From assembly GCA_017304675.1 (NCBI GenBank), contig JAFKLS010000017.1:700971-764970 (forward strand): DNA of 64,000 bases, given 5' to 3'. Position numbers and translations under genes: made by a program. This document shows, one piece after another, positions 36,135-45,399 of this stretch; position 1 is the first letter of the stretch, and each line of letters begins with the position of its first letter. The notes beneath the pieces are model-generated. The model searched no databases, was not told the DNA's origin, and saw only the letters and a program-made list of their open reading frames with translations. Origin of the DNA: Sphingobacteriia bacterium. GTDB taxonomy: Bacteria > Bacteroidota > Bacteroidia > Chitinophagales > Chitinophagaceae.

Positions 36135-36255
36135 CGTTAGAAAAATTTATGCGGCGAAATTATAGTAAAATCTGGCCGGCCCTAAAATTGCTTTTTGCCA
36201 ATATCCCATTTTTTTATGCTAAATGTTTTGAGCAAATTTGTTGAAATGATGTTTT

Positions 36256-37500
36256 ATGCGTAAAAAACTTGCCGGTTTGTTCGTTTTTTCTGGTATTCAT
36301 CTTCTTTTAGCCCAGCCAAAAACTGATATGTGGTTAGACCAGTTGTTGAAAGAAAAGGCACCTCCTTTATTACAGCATGTATTAAATAACCCCGACAGCT
36401 TTAGATACCAGCTTATTTATACAAAAATTGACCGGGATAAAAAGAATGAGCCGCATTGCACGAATTATTATATACATGCCAACGCAGCAGAATACTTTAA
36501 TCCTGCTTCTACGGTAAAAATGCCATTGGCTTTTTTATCGCTGGAAAAAATTAACCGGTTGAAAGAAAAAGGTATTAATAAAGAAACGGTGATGTTAACA
36601 GATAGTTCTTTCGCTGCACAAACAACTGTTTTCTCAGACACCAGTGCTGCTAATGGGTTGCCTTCGGTTGCACAATATATCCGCAAAATATTTTTGGTGA
36701 GCGATAATGATGCCTATAACAGGTTGTATGAATTTTTAGGTCAGCAAACCATTAATGAACAACTGCATAAAAAAGGATATGCTGATATAAGAATCACTCG
36801 CCGTTTTGTAACCATGGATGAAGAACAAAATCGTCACACAAATCAGGTTCGGTTTGTACAAAATGAAAAAAAAATATATACACAACCCCCGGCATACAGC
36901 AATTTTAAATTTAATTTCCCTCAACCCATATTAATCGGTAAAGCATATTATAACAGAAATGATTCTTTAATTGATGCGCCGATGGATTTTACAAAGCACA
37001 ATAATATTTCTTTAGAAGATCTGCAACAGATCTTACAATCTGTTATGTTGCCTTCTTCCGTTAAGCCGGAACAACGTTTTGATCTTGGCCCTGAAGATTA
37101 CAGATTTTTATACCAGTATATGTCGGAACTGCCATATGAGAGCAGCCACCCCAAATATGATACAACAGAGTTTTTTGATAGTTATTGTAAATTCTTTTGG
37201 TTTAAAGCCGGCAAAGGAAAATTGCCGGAGTATATCAGGTCTTATAACAAGCCAGGCTGGAGCTATGGTTTTTTAACAGATGTAGCTTATATAGTAGATT
37301 TTAAGAACAATGTTGAGTTTATGCTGAGTGGGGTTATTTATGTAAACAGAGACCAGGTATTGAACGATAATAAATACGAGTATGAAGAAATTGGATACCC
37401 CTTCTTTCAGCAGGCAGGAAAAATTATATATGAGTATGAGTTAGGGCGGAAAAGAAAGGTAAAACCCAACCTCTCTATTTATAAATGTCAATATAATTAA
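36256..37500 (+). CDS. Secreted serine hydrolase (class A beta-lactamase fold)
   Basis: A 414-residue exported protein with signal peptide (about 1-20, ending LLLAQ). The penicillin-recognising fold has Ser85-x-x-Lys88 in NPASTVKMP and Ser149-Asp-Asn151 in LVSDNDAY. A KTG-like triad is replaced by KAGKG (WFKAGKGK). The insert between motifs is larger than in true beta-lactamases, so resistance is doubtful; a peptidase or esterase acting on cell wall or glycopeptide is more likely. The GH9-type gene starts 15 nt downstream, suggesting one transcript. Confidence 0.8.
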   Translation: MRKKLAGLFVFSGIHLLLAQPKTDMWLDQLLKEKAPPLLQHVLNNPDSFRYQLIYTKIDRDKKNEPHCTNYYIHANAAEYFNPASTVKMPLAFLSLEKINRLKEKGINKETVMLTDSSFAAQTTVFSDTSAANGLPSVAQYIRKIFLVSDNDAYNRLYEFLGQQTINEQLHKKGYADIRITRRFVTMDEEQNRHTNQVRFVQNEKKIYTQPPAYSNFKFNFPQPILIGKAYYNRNDSLIDAPMDFTKHNNISLEDLQQILQSVMLPSSVKPEQRFDLGPEDYRFLYQYMSELPYESSHPKYDTTEFFDSYCKFFWFKAGKGKLPEYIRSYNKPGWSYGFLTDVAYIVDFKNNVEFMLSGVIYVNRDQVLNDNKYEYEEIGYPFFQQAGKIIYEYELGRKRKVKPNLSIYKCQYN

Positions 37501-37515
37501 GAATACAGAAACTTT

Positions 37516-40038
37516 ATGAAAAAAATTGCATTATATATATTGGTGGTTTTTTGCTTTTCCTTTAAAAAGGAAGATACGGTACAACAGGTTATTCGCATTA
37601 ACCAGTTAGGATATACCACCGGCGGAATAAAAGTGGCAGTGTGGTGCAGTAAGCAAAACACCCTGATAGATTCTTTTCAAATTATTGACAGCGCTACAAA
37701 AAAGATTGTGTTTAAAAGTGGTGCAGGAAAAGCATTTGGCGGTTATGGCCCTTTTAATCAAACCTATCGGTTGAATTTTTCTGAGTTTAAAAAGCCCGGC
37801 AAATATTTTATTCAATGCGGCAAAGCACAGTCGCCGGTTTTTACCATTGCAGATGATGTTTACAAAGGAGCTGCAGATTTTTGTTTGCAATACATGCGCC
37901 AACAAAGAAGCGGCTTTAATCCTTTTTTAAAAGACAGCTGCCATACGCATGACGGGTATGTTTTATATGGTTTGCCTGTTGGCATTAAAGACAGCACACA
38001 TATTAATGTTAGTGGTGGCTGGCACGATGCCAGTGATTACCTGCAATACAGTTCTACTTCTGCCAATGCAACCTACCATTTGTTGGCTGCATACAGAGAT
38101 TTTCCTGAAGTTTTTAAAGATGAAAAACTGAGTAATGGATTGGATGGAAGCAATGGTGTTGCAGATGTTTTAGATGAAGCAAAATGGGGATTGGATTGGT
38201 TGCTGAAAATGCATCCTTCAAAAAACATTATGTTTAACCAGTTAGGAGATGATAGAGATCATAGAGGCATGCGTATACCTAAAGAAGATAGTTATTACGG
38301 TAAAGGTTTTGAAAGGCCTGTTTATTTTATTGATGGCGAAAAACAGCAGCGAGGAAAATTTTTAAACAACACAACAGGAACAAGTTCTACTGCAGCAAAA
38401 TTTTCGAGTGCGTTTGCTTTAGGGTATGAGTTGTTTAAAAAGGAAGATAAAAAATTTGCAAACATATTAAAGGAGAAAGCTATTGCGGCCTATGCTTTTG
38501 CCAATAAAAAGAAAGGTGTAACACAAACTGTTTCCGTTGTATCGCCATATATTTATGAAGAAGCAGATTGGCAGGACGATATGGGCTTGGCTGCAACACA
38601 TATGTCGGCACTAATCAACAATAAAAAACTTTTAGATACAGCGTATAAATATTTAGAAAATGCCAATGCCGAAACATGGATTGGGAAAGACACTGCAAAG
38701 CATTATCAATATTATCCGTTCATTCATTTGGGGGTGAATGAATTAACGAAAAGGCTTGGTAACTCAATAGCCGCTTCAGAAAAAATTATCAGTTATAGCA
38801 ATGAAATTCTTGCTGTTTTAAACAAAGCAAAACAGAATGCATTTTATAGAGCTATCCCGTTTATCTGGTGCAGTAATAATTTAACAACAGCATTTGCAAC
38901 GGAATGTTTCTGGTACAGGCAAAGAACAGGTGATCAATCTTTCATTGAATTGGAGCAGGCCAATTTCGATTGGCTGTTCGGGTGCAATCCATGGGGTACC
39001 AGCATGGTATACGGTTTGCCTGCATGGGGCGATACACCTGTTGATCCTCATTCGGCTTTCACTCATTTAAAAAATTACCCGATCAATGGCGGATTGGTTG
39101 ATGGCCCGGTTTATACTTCTATTTATAATAATTTAATTGGTATTAAACTAACTCATGAAGATGCCTATGCAGCTTTTCAAAGCGATCTGGCAGTATATCA
39201 TGACGATTATGGAGACTACAGCACCAACGAACCAACAATGGATGGAACGGCAAATCTTATATACCTGCTGGCGGCAAAAGAAAGTGAAAGTAAAAAGGGC
39301 TTTAACTTTTCAACAAACCCAAGAACAAAACGAAATCTTACTTATAGCTATGGCGCCGCAATAAGAGGCGATAGTACAAAAAGAGAAATTGCATTGGTGT
39401 TTACTGCAGACGAATTTGGAGAAGGCATTCCAACAATTGTAAACGTACTTTCCAGGAGATATTTAACCGCTTCCTTTTTCTTTACGGGCAGATTTTATAA
39501 CGATCCTAAAAATGCCGCGAACATTAAACTCATTCAAGATAAGTTCAATGAATTGGGGCCGCATTCGAACGATCATTTGTTGTATTGCGATTGGAACAAG
39601 AGAGACAGTACATTGATAAGCAGGCAAACCTTTGTAAATGATTTTCATTTGAATGAAGATGCGATGGATAAATTGCACGTTCGGGAACCATGGAACAGGT
39701 TATTTATTCCGCCTTATGAATGGTGGAACAATGATATTGCAAAATGGTGCCATGAGTTGGGTATACAACTGTTCAACTTTACGCCGGGTTCTGCAACGAA
39801 TGCGGATTATACTTATCCTGAATTGGAAAAGCAATACAAAAGCAGTGAAGAAATATTACAACGTGTGTACTCAATTGCCAAAAAACCGAATGGATTAAAC
39901 GGGTATATTTTATTGATACATGCAGGAACCGATAACAGAAGAACAGATAAATTGTATGATCGATTGGAAGAGCTGCTTGGTTTTTTAGAGAAGGAAAATT
40001 ATAAGGTTTTGCCTGTTGGCGATTTGCTTTATTATTAG
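37516..40038 (+). CDS. GH9 glycoside hydrolase fused to polysaccharide-deacetylase-like domain
   Basis: An 840-residue exported protein. The N-terminal CelD-type Ig domain (about 22-110) begins IRINQLGYTTGGIKVAVW. The GH9 (alpha/alpha)6 domain (about 115-590) has the nucleophile region GGWHDASDY (167-175) and the acid in STNEPTMDGTANL near 573. A NodB/CE4-like domain (about 620-840) has TADEFGEG (metal motif, altered from TFDDG), ASFFFTG, GPHSNDH, PPYEWW and LLIHAG. GH9 enzymes cleave beta-1,4-glucans, and some act on glucosamine oligomers, which would fit a deacetylase partner. It is co-transcribed with the serine hydrolase. Confidence 0.85.
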   Translation: MKKIALYILVVFCFSFKKEDTVQQVIRINQLGYTTGGIKVAVWCSKQNTLIDSFQIIDSATKKIVFKSGAGKAFGGYGPFNQTYRLNFSEFKKPGKYFIQCGKAQSPVFTIADDVYKGAADFCLQYMRQQRSGFNPFLKDSCHTHDGYVLYGLPVGIKDSTHINVSGGWHDASDYLQYSSTSANATYHLLAAYRDFPEVFKDEKLSNGLDGSNGVADVLDEAKWGLDWLLKMHPSKNIMFNQLGDDRDHRGMRIPKEDSYYGKGFERPVYFIDGEKQQRGKFLNNTTGTSSTAAKFSSAFALGYELFKKEDKKFANILKEKAIAAYAFANKKKGVTQTVSVVSPYIYEEADWQDDMGLAATHMSALINNKKLLDTAYKYLENANAETWIGKDTAKHYQYYPFIHLGVNELTKRLGNSIAASEKIISYSNEILAVLNKAKQNAFYRAIPFIWCSNNLTTAFATECFWYRQRTGDQSFIELEQANFDWLFGCNPWGTSMVYGLPAWGDTPVDPHSAFTHLKNYPINGGLVDGPVYTSIYNNLIGIKLTHEDAYAAFQSDLAVYHDDYGDYSTNEPTMDGTANLIYLLAAKESESKKGFNFSTNPRTKRNLTYSYGAAIRGDSTKREIALVFTADEFGEGIPTIVNVLSRRYLTASFFFTGRFYNDPKNAANIKLIQDKFNELGPHSNDHLLYCDWNKRDSTLISRQTFVNDFHLNEDAMDKLHVREPWNRLFIPPYEWWNNDIAKWCHELGIQLFNFTPGSATNADYTYPELEKQYKSSEEILQRVYSIAKKPNGLNGYILLIHAGTDNRRTDKLYDRLEELLGFLEKENYKVLPVGDLLYY

Positions 40039-40311
40039 TTACCAACGCTCATCTTCCGGTATTGAATTGTTTTGTTTAAACTGGCGCCTGGTATTTTCTT
40101 TCTCTGCCAAACGTTGTAAAACCAACGTTGCAATAATTTCTCCTGCATTGGTGCCGGTATTCTGCTGGAGTGTTTGCTTCAGCTTCTTTTCATTAATATC
40201 AATTCTGTATAGCAATCGAACCAGTGTATTAAAATCGTTAAGAATTAAATCGTTCAAAGCATCAATTAACTCTTGCTTTTTAAGTGTTTGTATGTTTTCT
40301 AAATCTAACAT
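40039..40311 (-). CDS. Small conserved helical protein of unknown function
   Basis: A 90-residue protein, mostly helical and charged (LKKQELIDALNDLILNDFNTLVRLLYRIDINEKKLKQ). No signal or membrane segment. I do not recognise a named family. The stop abuts the GH9 stop (convergent), and the start is 3 nt after the TIGR02757 gene, with which it is almost certainly co-transcribed; a link to that protein's unknown role is plausible. Confidence 0.7.
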   Translation of the reverse strand: MLDLENIQTLKKQELIDALNDLILNDFNTLVRLLYRIDINEKKLKQTLQQNTGTNAGEIIATLVLQRLAEKENTRRQFKQNNSIPEDERW

Positions 40312-40314
40312 CGT

Positions 40315-41076
40315 TTATAGTTTTTCCATCACACCTAAGCCGAACAAGGCAAAATCATATTTTACAGGATCCTGCGCATCTAAAGTTCGTAAGTATTCTG
40401 TTAACTCAATAGCCGCCTGCCAATCTGTTTGCTCTCTTTGTAAAATTCCCAAATGTTTGGCCACTCTTGCCACATGCACATCAACCGGGCAAATGAGTTG
40501 TGAAGGATGAATATTATTCCAAATACCAAAATCAACGCCGCAATCATCTTGTCTAACCATCCAGCGCAAAAACATATTCAATCTTTTACAGTTCGATTTT
40601 TTAGCAGGTGTGGCAATATGTTTCCTGGTTCGGTGTGGAAAATCTTCTAACGAGAAAAAATAATTGTGAAAGCCCGAGAGCATTTCTTCAATTGTATTTC
40701 CCCATTGTGAAAAAGCGGTTTCTAAACTTGTGTGATGAAGGTAATGTTCTTTTAAAAATTCGATGAAATATAAAATATCCGTTGCATTGAATGTTCTGTG
40801 TTTGAATAGCAGCAAACGCTTCATGTCTTTGGGCTGATGATGCAATACAAAATCGTGAGGCGCATTTTCCATTAGCTGCATCAGTTCTCTTGATTTATTG
40901 ATGATGATGGTTCTGTTACCCCATGCAAACAGTGCTGCAAAAAAGGCTGCTATTTCAATATCCTGCTTACTGGAAAATGAATGTGGAATGCAAATGGGGT
41001 CTTTTGCAATAAATGAAGGGTTGTTGTATAAAACTGCTTTTTCGTTCAATAAAACTGCTATCTCATTCCTATTCAT
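40315..41076 (-). CDS. TIGR02757 (DUF2400) family protein
   Basis: A 253-residue soluble protein of a Bacteroidota-rich family. Characteristic are DIEIAAFFAALFAWGNRTIIINKSRELMQLM near the N-terminus, LLLFKHRTFNATDILYFIEFL, KRLNMFLRWMVRQDD.GVDFGIW and the PVDVHVARVAKHLGIL segment. The helix-hairpin-helix-like end recalls DNA glycosylases, with PVDVHV and a late Asp (DAQDPVKYDFALFGLG). An activity on damaged bases is speculative. It forms a pair with the 90-residue gene downstream. Confidence 0.85.
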   Translation of the reverse strand: MNRNEIAVLLNEKAVLYNNPSFIAKDPICIPHSFSSKQDIEIAAFFAALFAWGNRTIIINKSRELMQLMENAPHDFVLHHQPKDMKRLLLFKHRTFNATDILYFIEFLKEHYLHHTSLETAFSQWGNTIEEMLSGFHNYFFSLEDFPHRTRKHIATPAKKSNCKRLNMFLRWMVRQDDCGVDFGIWNNIHPSQLICPVDVHVARVAKHLGILQREQTDWQAAIELTEYLRTLDAQDPVKYDFALFGLGVMEKL

Positions 41077-41112
41077 AAACTTAATAGTATGCCATGATGT
41101 ACAAAATAAACA

Positions 41113-41140
41113 AAAGGCTTCCGGTATACCGAAAGCCTTT
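41113..41140 (-). terminator. Terminator of the SET/ATP-grasp/ABC operon
   Basis: Arms AAAGGCTTCCGGT (41113-41125) and ACCGAAAGCCTTT (41128-41140) pair with one mismatch. On the minus strand the hairpin is followed by TTGTTTATTTTG. It lies 9 nt past the stop of the ABC membrane protein, and just upstream of the TIGR02757 start. Confidence 0.75.
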
Positions 41141-41149
41141 GCGAATAAA

Positions 41150-42040
41150 TTATACTGCTACGGCCGGGGTATCGTCATCAAATTCTTCTTCAGATTCTAT
41201 ACGCTTGGTAATATCGTTCAATGAAGTTAATCTTTGAACGGTGTAAGGAATGGTATCCAGGCCGCCTACAAATTTGAGAATGTAATTATAAATACCAATC
41301 AATTCACCTGCATAAATGCCTTCTGAAGAAATATTCTTTTTAGTAACAAACAGGGCGGCTGCAATAACAACCATCACTAACATTTCGAGCCAACCGAAAT
41401 TCCATGCTTCCTGGTCGGATATTTTTATTTGCCACTTCTTTAAATTGTTGTAATGACTCCTGATCTTTAATTCGTTGCCGCTACTAATAACATCTACCTG
41501 TTTCTCCAGCTCATCGTTTTTCTTTTTGTTAAGATGTTTCATTTTTTTGCCATAGAAATAACTCATAGCACTAACAGGCAGTAATACACCCAAACAAATT
41601 AACACAACTTGTTTATCGTAAAAATAAAGCAATACCAATGAACCGAGAATGTTGTATATGGCTTCAATAACATATACCAGGTCGTACTCAAGAAAGTCTA
41701 CAAACTCTCTTGCAAGAGTAGAGTGGGCACTTAGTTTTGAAACGGCTTCAGAGCTAAGGCGCTTGCTTAAAAAATTTGTTACCAGTGAAGTATATATAGA
41801 TGAATAGGTTCTGGTGTCGTACCTGTGCCGTATGGTTCCGATAATAATCCAGCTGAAATGCACTAATGATAAAATAATTAGGCCCTTATAACTCCCGTCA
41901 ACCAAATCATCCACTGCCTTACCAAGAAAGAAGGGGCGCATAAGAGAACCCAGCATTTCTAATGAGAACAGAGAATACGTAATAAGCAACCTAACTTTAT
42001 GTTGGGCAAAAACGTTTCGTAATAAGCTATTCTTTTTCAT
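41150..42040 (-). CDS. ABC-transporter six-TM domain protein without ATPase domain
   Basis: An integral membrane protein (297 residues from the chosen ATG) resembling the membrane half of type-1 ABC exporters. Hydrophobic helices lie at about 20-40, 50-70, 125-145, 150-170 and 225-245. Coupling-helix-like segments occur between them. The protein ends after the TM part (…RIESEEEFDDDTPAVAV), with no Walker A, signature or Walker B motif. Without an ATPase it is either a partner of a remote one or has another role. The ATG at 42040 (MKKNSLLRN) is preferred to that at 42163, which lies inside the upstream gene. It is the last gene of the SET/ATP-grasp operon. Confidence 0.8.
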   Translation of the reverse strand: MKKNSLLRNVFAQHKVRLLITYSLFSLEMLGSLMRPFFLGKAVDDLVDGSYKGLIILSLVHFSWIIIGTIRHRYDTRTYSSIYTSLVTNFLSKRLSSEAVSKLSAHSTLAREFVDFLEYDLVYVIEAIYNILGSLVLLYFYDKQVVLICLGVLLPVSAMSYFYGKKMKHLNKKKNDELEKQVDVISSGNELKIRSHYNNLKKWQIKISDQEAWNFGWLEMLVMVVIAAALFVTKKNISSEGIYAGELIGIYNYILKFVGGLDTIPYTVQRLTSLNDITKRIESEEEFDDDTPAVAV

Positions 42041-42134
42041 ATCCGTTCTTTTTATGTTCAGCTCTAAAAATCTGACCTTACAATAAGTACGGAGTTTAAT
42101 GGGGTTGCAAGCACTGGCAAATGTAGGGGTAGAA

Positions 42135-43559
42135 TTACTTGTCAGGGGCTGACCTTTTGTCAACCGTATTGCCTGAAATACCGTTTATTTTACCTCTGCA
42201 ATTGGGGCTTGTACACTGGCAATCAAAGGGTTCGGCTGTATCGTCTAATAGCAATCCATAATCTAAAGTTAGTTCTTCGCCAATCTTAATTTTTTTTGAA
42301 GCTACAACATTTAACCCTTTATAAACAGTGTTGGCATTACAAGAGTGGTTTTGCGGAGCCCATTCGGCAGGATTGTCATCCCATAAAATATATACATTAC
42401 TGCTAATAGGGTATGCATATCTTCTAAAGTTTTCTTTTTCGGCTTCATCCCAATTGGCATCAACAAATTGTTTGGTAATAATTCGTTGGGCTTTGCCTTC
42501 TCCTTTAAAGATAAGCTCTCCTTCTTCAATATCGCGGGAAGCATATATGCCATAGCCTGCAATAGAATTGCCTTTCACTTCGTAAGGTTTTTGCCTGCGT
42601 TTGTAGCGGGCAATGCCCTCTTCAATAATATGCTTTAAAAACCCTTTCTGTCCTGCGGCGTCAAACCTCAAAATATAATCTGCACTTCCTTCATACCCAT
42701 TTTTATAAAAAACAGAACAGGTAAAATTGATCTCTAAAAAATAAAGCCGGCTGTTTTTGTCTGTCCTAAAATCGAGCCTTGCATAGCCAATGCCATTAAA
42801 TGCAGTGAAGATTTTTTCAGCAGCATTGATTAATTCCTGTTTTAATTTTTCATCTGTAACCGGGATATTGGCATCGGTATGCAGATCGGAAGTTTTAAGG
42901 GCATAGGTTTTAAAACTCACTTCTTTTGGGAAAATATATTCAATGGGTTGAAAAGCCTTGCAGGTTTTGCCATCTGCATTGGCTGCCACTAAAACGGTAA
43001 ATTCTCTTCCGTCAATAAATTGTTCAACCAGCAATTCGTTGTACTCGGGCAGGGTAGCAGCAACCTTTTCTTCTAGAGTACTAAAGCTGTTAACCAAAGA
43101 GTGCTCATCAATGCCAAGACTGTCTCCTGCCTTGGCCGGTTTTACAAATAGTGGGTAATGTAATTTGTTTTGAATGGAATGAAGTTGTTGTAACGAAGTG
43201 ATTTTATGGTATGCAGGTGTTTGTATATTGCAACAATAAGCAACATATTTCATCAGCTCCTTGGGCGGGTCGTATAAAACTGTTGATGGGCCCGTATGCG
43301 GGAGGTTTAGTAGCTCTAATGTATAAATAACATCAATACTGGGTACTTCCCATTCCAGGTAGCCTTCACACAGGTTAACAAAAACATCAAAACCCTGTGT
43401 ACTTAATTGTTTTAATTGTTTGTAGGTGGTAAGTTTATTTAAGAAAACAGTGTGCACTTCATCGTCCGGTAATAATACCGATAAATCCCTTGGCGGATCG
43501 TAATACTGGTAATCAACTTTTGTAGTGGAATAATCAGGAAGCAGTACACATAGTTTCAT
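42135..43559 (-). CDS. ATP-grasp ligase fused to a C-terminal SET methyltransferase domain
   Basis: A 474-residue two-domain protein. The N-terminal part resembles D-Ala-D-Ala ligases: N-domain with NLCEGYLEWEVPSIDVIYTLELLNLPHTGPS, the ATP loop VKPAKAGDSLGI, and metal ligands in GYARLDFRT...LYFLEINFT. The C-terminal SET domain (about 325-460) has GYGIYASRDIEEGELIF, NHSCNANTVY near residue 404, GEELTLDYG and a post-SET CQCTSPNCRG cluster. SET enzymes methylate lysines using S-adenosylmethionine. One chain could thus both form an amide bond and methylate. It lies 43 nt after another ATP-grasp gene. Confidence 0.88.
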   Translation of the reverse strand: MKLCVLLPDYSTTKVDYQYYDPPRDLSVLLPDDEVHTVFLNKLTTYKQLKQLSTQGFDVFVNLCEGYLEWEVPSIDVIYTLELLNLPHTGPSTVLYDPPKELMKYVAYCCNIQTPAYHKITSLQQLHSIQNKLHYPLFVKPAKAGDSLGIDEHSLVNSFSTLEEKVAATLPEYNELLVEQFIDGREFTVLVAANADGKTCKAFQPIEYIFPKEVSFKTYALKTSDLHTDANIPVTDEKLKQELINAAEKIFTAFNGIGYARLDFRTDKNSRLYFLEINFTCSVFYKNGYEGSADYILRFDAAGQKGFLKHIIEEGIARYKRRQKPYEVKGNSIAGYGIYASRDIEEGELIFKGEGKAQRIITKQFVDANWDEAEKENFRRYAYPISSNVYILWDDNPAEWAPQNHSCNANTVYKGLNVVASKKIKIGEELTLDYGLLLDDTAEPFDCQCTSPNCRGKINGISGNTVDKRSAPDK

Positions 43560-43602
43560 GGAAGGAAATTACATAAACATTTATTGTTGAAACAAATAAA
43601 TG

Positions 43603-44769
43603 TTAGGAGGCAATGGCCTGAGAGGGTTTGTTTTTTCTTGTTTTAACAGTTACTACTTTGGTGCCTGATTTTTTACGATTAACCGCATCTTCTAAGATAT
43701 GAACGATGAGTTGCGTAAAACTATTATTACTTAACCTTAATATTGCACCAATGGAAGTATAGTTTTCATCGTCACTTAGGCCGCATTGCGCATTTACTTC
43801 CAGAACATATAATTTGTTGGTGGCTTCATCCATTCTCAGATCTACACGGGTATAGCCTTTTCCTTTTACTGCTACATAAGCATCCCAGCTTAATTTTTTA
43901 ATCTCTTCCAGTAATGACTCGCAGGGAGTTTGGTATTCATAAAAATTTTCGTTAGCCGGCATAGGTGCCTCTTCCTCATAAATCTCCCAAAGCCTGTCGA
44001 ACGACAGGAATTTTTCCGTGTCGGGTAAGGATGTATGAAAAACTCTTTCCACAGGTGGGTAAATAATCGCTTTATCGGGTTTATTATAAGAGCCAACAAT
44101 GAGCGTGGTAAATTCCGGCCCTTTAATAAATTGTTCTGCAATAATACCGTCGGCTGTTAGCTGCCAACCTCTATAACCGGTAAACATTTTATTAACCTGT
44201 TCTTGTAATTCTGTTTTGCTGTGTACCACATTTTTTATACCAACACCCATACTGCCGCCACTAACTGCAGGTTTTACAATAATAGGGGTACCCAGTTTAT
44301 CGAAAATATTTTTGGCCACATCTTTTTTATTGCTAATGGCCTGCCATGCTGCAGTGGGTACCTGTGCTTTATCAAAAGCTTTTTTCATAGGAAGCTTAGA
44401 CGTGGTAATGCTGTAAAAAAAATCGTCTGCCCCTGTGTATATCAGCTCATTTTCTTCCAGGCAATGAATAACAGAAACACCAGGTGTTCCATTAATTTCA
44501 TCACCATCGCATAAATTTAATATTACAGGAATTTTAGTGCTATGGTTTTTTTGTGATGCAATTTTTTTAATTACCTGTGCATAATTATCCATTGTTACAG
44601 GTTGCCATTGCCATTCTGTATTCAGTTCTGCAAAAACTTTTGTATACTCTTCTATGCTTTGCGAAAAATCGTAATAATAATCAATGTTCGGGTCGTTGCT
44701 AACAAGGCTTGGAGCCAATACCCATACTTTAATGTTTTGCAAAAAATGATTATCTGAAACTGAGTGCAC
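43603..44769 (-). CDS. D-Ala-D-Ala-ligase-like ATP-grasp enzyme
   Basis: A 388-residue ATP-dependent carboxylate-amine ligase. The N-domain has ILNLCDGDEINGTPGVSVIHCLEENELIYTGAD; the ATP loop is IIVKPAVSGGSMGVG; the metal ligands are in GYTRVDLRMDE...LYVLEVNAQCGLS. It differs from housekeeping Ddl in its longer middle insert and C-terminal Lys/Thr-rich tail. Substrates are unknown. It starts 5 nt after the SET gene stop and is followed by the ATP-grasp/SET fusion, which strongly suggests joint action in making a peptide-like or amide product. Confidence 0.87.
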   Translation of the reverse strand: MHSVSDNHFLQNIKVWVLAPSLVSNDPNIDYYYDFSQSIEEYTKVFAELNTEWQWQPVTMDNYAQVIKKIASQKNHSTKIPVILNLCDGDEINGTPGVSVIHCLEENELIYTGADDFFYSITTSKLPMKKAFDKAQVPTAAWQAISNKKDVAKNIFDKLGTPIIVKPAVSGGSMGVGIKNVVHSKTELQEQVNKMFTGYRGWQLTADGIIAEQFIKGPEFTTLIVGSYNKPDKAIIYPPVERVFHTSLPDTEKFLSFDRLWEIYEEEAPMPANENFYEYQTPCESLLEEIKKLSWDAYVAVKGKGYTRVDLRMDEATNKLYVLEVNAQCGLSDDENYTSIGAILRLSNNSFTQLIVHILEDAVNRKKSGTKVVTVKTRKNKPSQAIAS

Positions 44770-44774
44770 GATTA

Positions 44775-45266
44775 TTATTTGTTTAACATACTTTGAATGA
44801 AGTCAGTAAGTTTGTGTTTTGCCAACAAGGTCTTGTCTATGTATTTGGCACCACTAATATGTTGTAAACAAGTGGCAGTACCACATGTACAGGCAAAAGG
44901 CTGGGCCATATCCCATTCGGTAGAAGGATAAAAGAACGTAAACTCATCTCCGGGTTCAATTTTTTTCAAAGCTGTTAGCTGGAATGTTGTTGTATTGAAA
45001 AAAACGTTAGGGGTACAACTATGGTTAATATATTGCAGAAACTCGGGTACTAAAGTAATATGTTCGTTGTTCGAAGTTTGTACAGTTAAATAAGTGGGGG
45101 TGTTTGAAACTACACCACCTGCAAAACTGCAAATAACATCATCCGGTTGAAATGAAGCAATACTATGCAGCGATTTTTCACCGTTGATTTCATTCTCCAT
45201 TATTTCAGCAAAACTATGCGTGCTAATGAGACGGAAACTAGTTCTGGCGGCTGTATTTACTTTCAT
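44775..45266 (-). CDS. Stand-alone SET-domain methyltransferase
   Basis: A 163-residue SET protein. Core motifs are INHSCTPNVFFNTTTFQLTALKKI (NHSC near residue 80), PGDEFTFFYPSTEWDMAQPF and the post-SET Cys cluster ACTCGTATC. The catalytic Tyr of GEELTxDY is replaced by FFYPSTEW, with Tyr retained in a similar place. It is the first gene of the operon with two ATP-grasp enzymes. Target could be a lysine in a small peptide or in a carrier. It has no signal peptide and acts in the cytoplasm. Confidence 0.85.
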   Translation of the reverse strand: MKVNTAARTSFRLISTHSFAEIMENEINGEKSLHSIASFQPDDVICSFAGGVVSNTPTYLTVQTSNNEHITLVPEFLQYINHSCTPNVFFNTTTFQLTALKKIEPGDEFTFFYPSTEWDMAQPFACTCGTATCLQHISGAKYIDKTLLAKHKLTDFIQSMLNK

Positions 45267-45399
45267 AATTTAATGGGTTGTAGAAGTATGATTAAAGTAA
45301 ATACAAATAGTTTAATAATTAAAATTTTTAAAGGCACAATGTGGATAAACCTGATAGGTTGCCGTAAGCGTAATTTTAATGGATGTATACCGTGATATA

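Noticed and set aside
36256..37500. True antibiotic-resistance beta-lactamase
   Set aside because: The SxxK and SDN motifs are present, but the KTG triad is altered and the inserts are large; a cell-envelope hydrolase is more likely.
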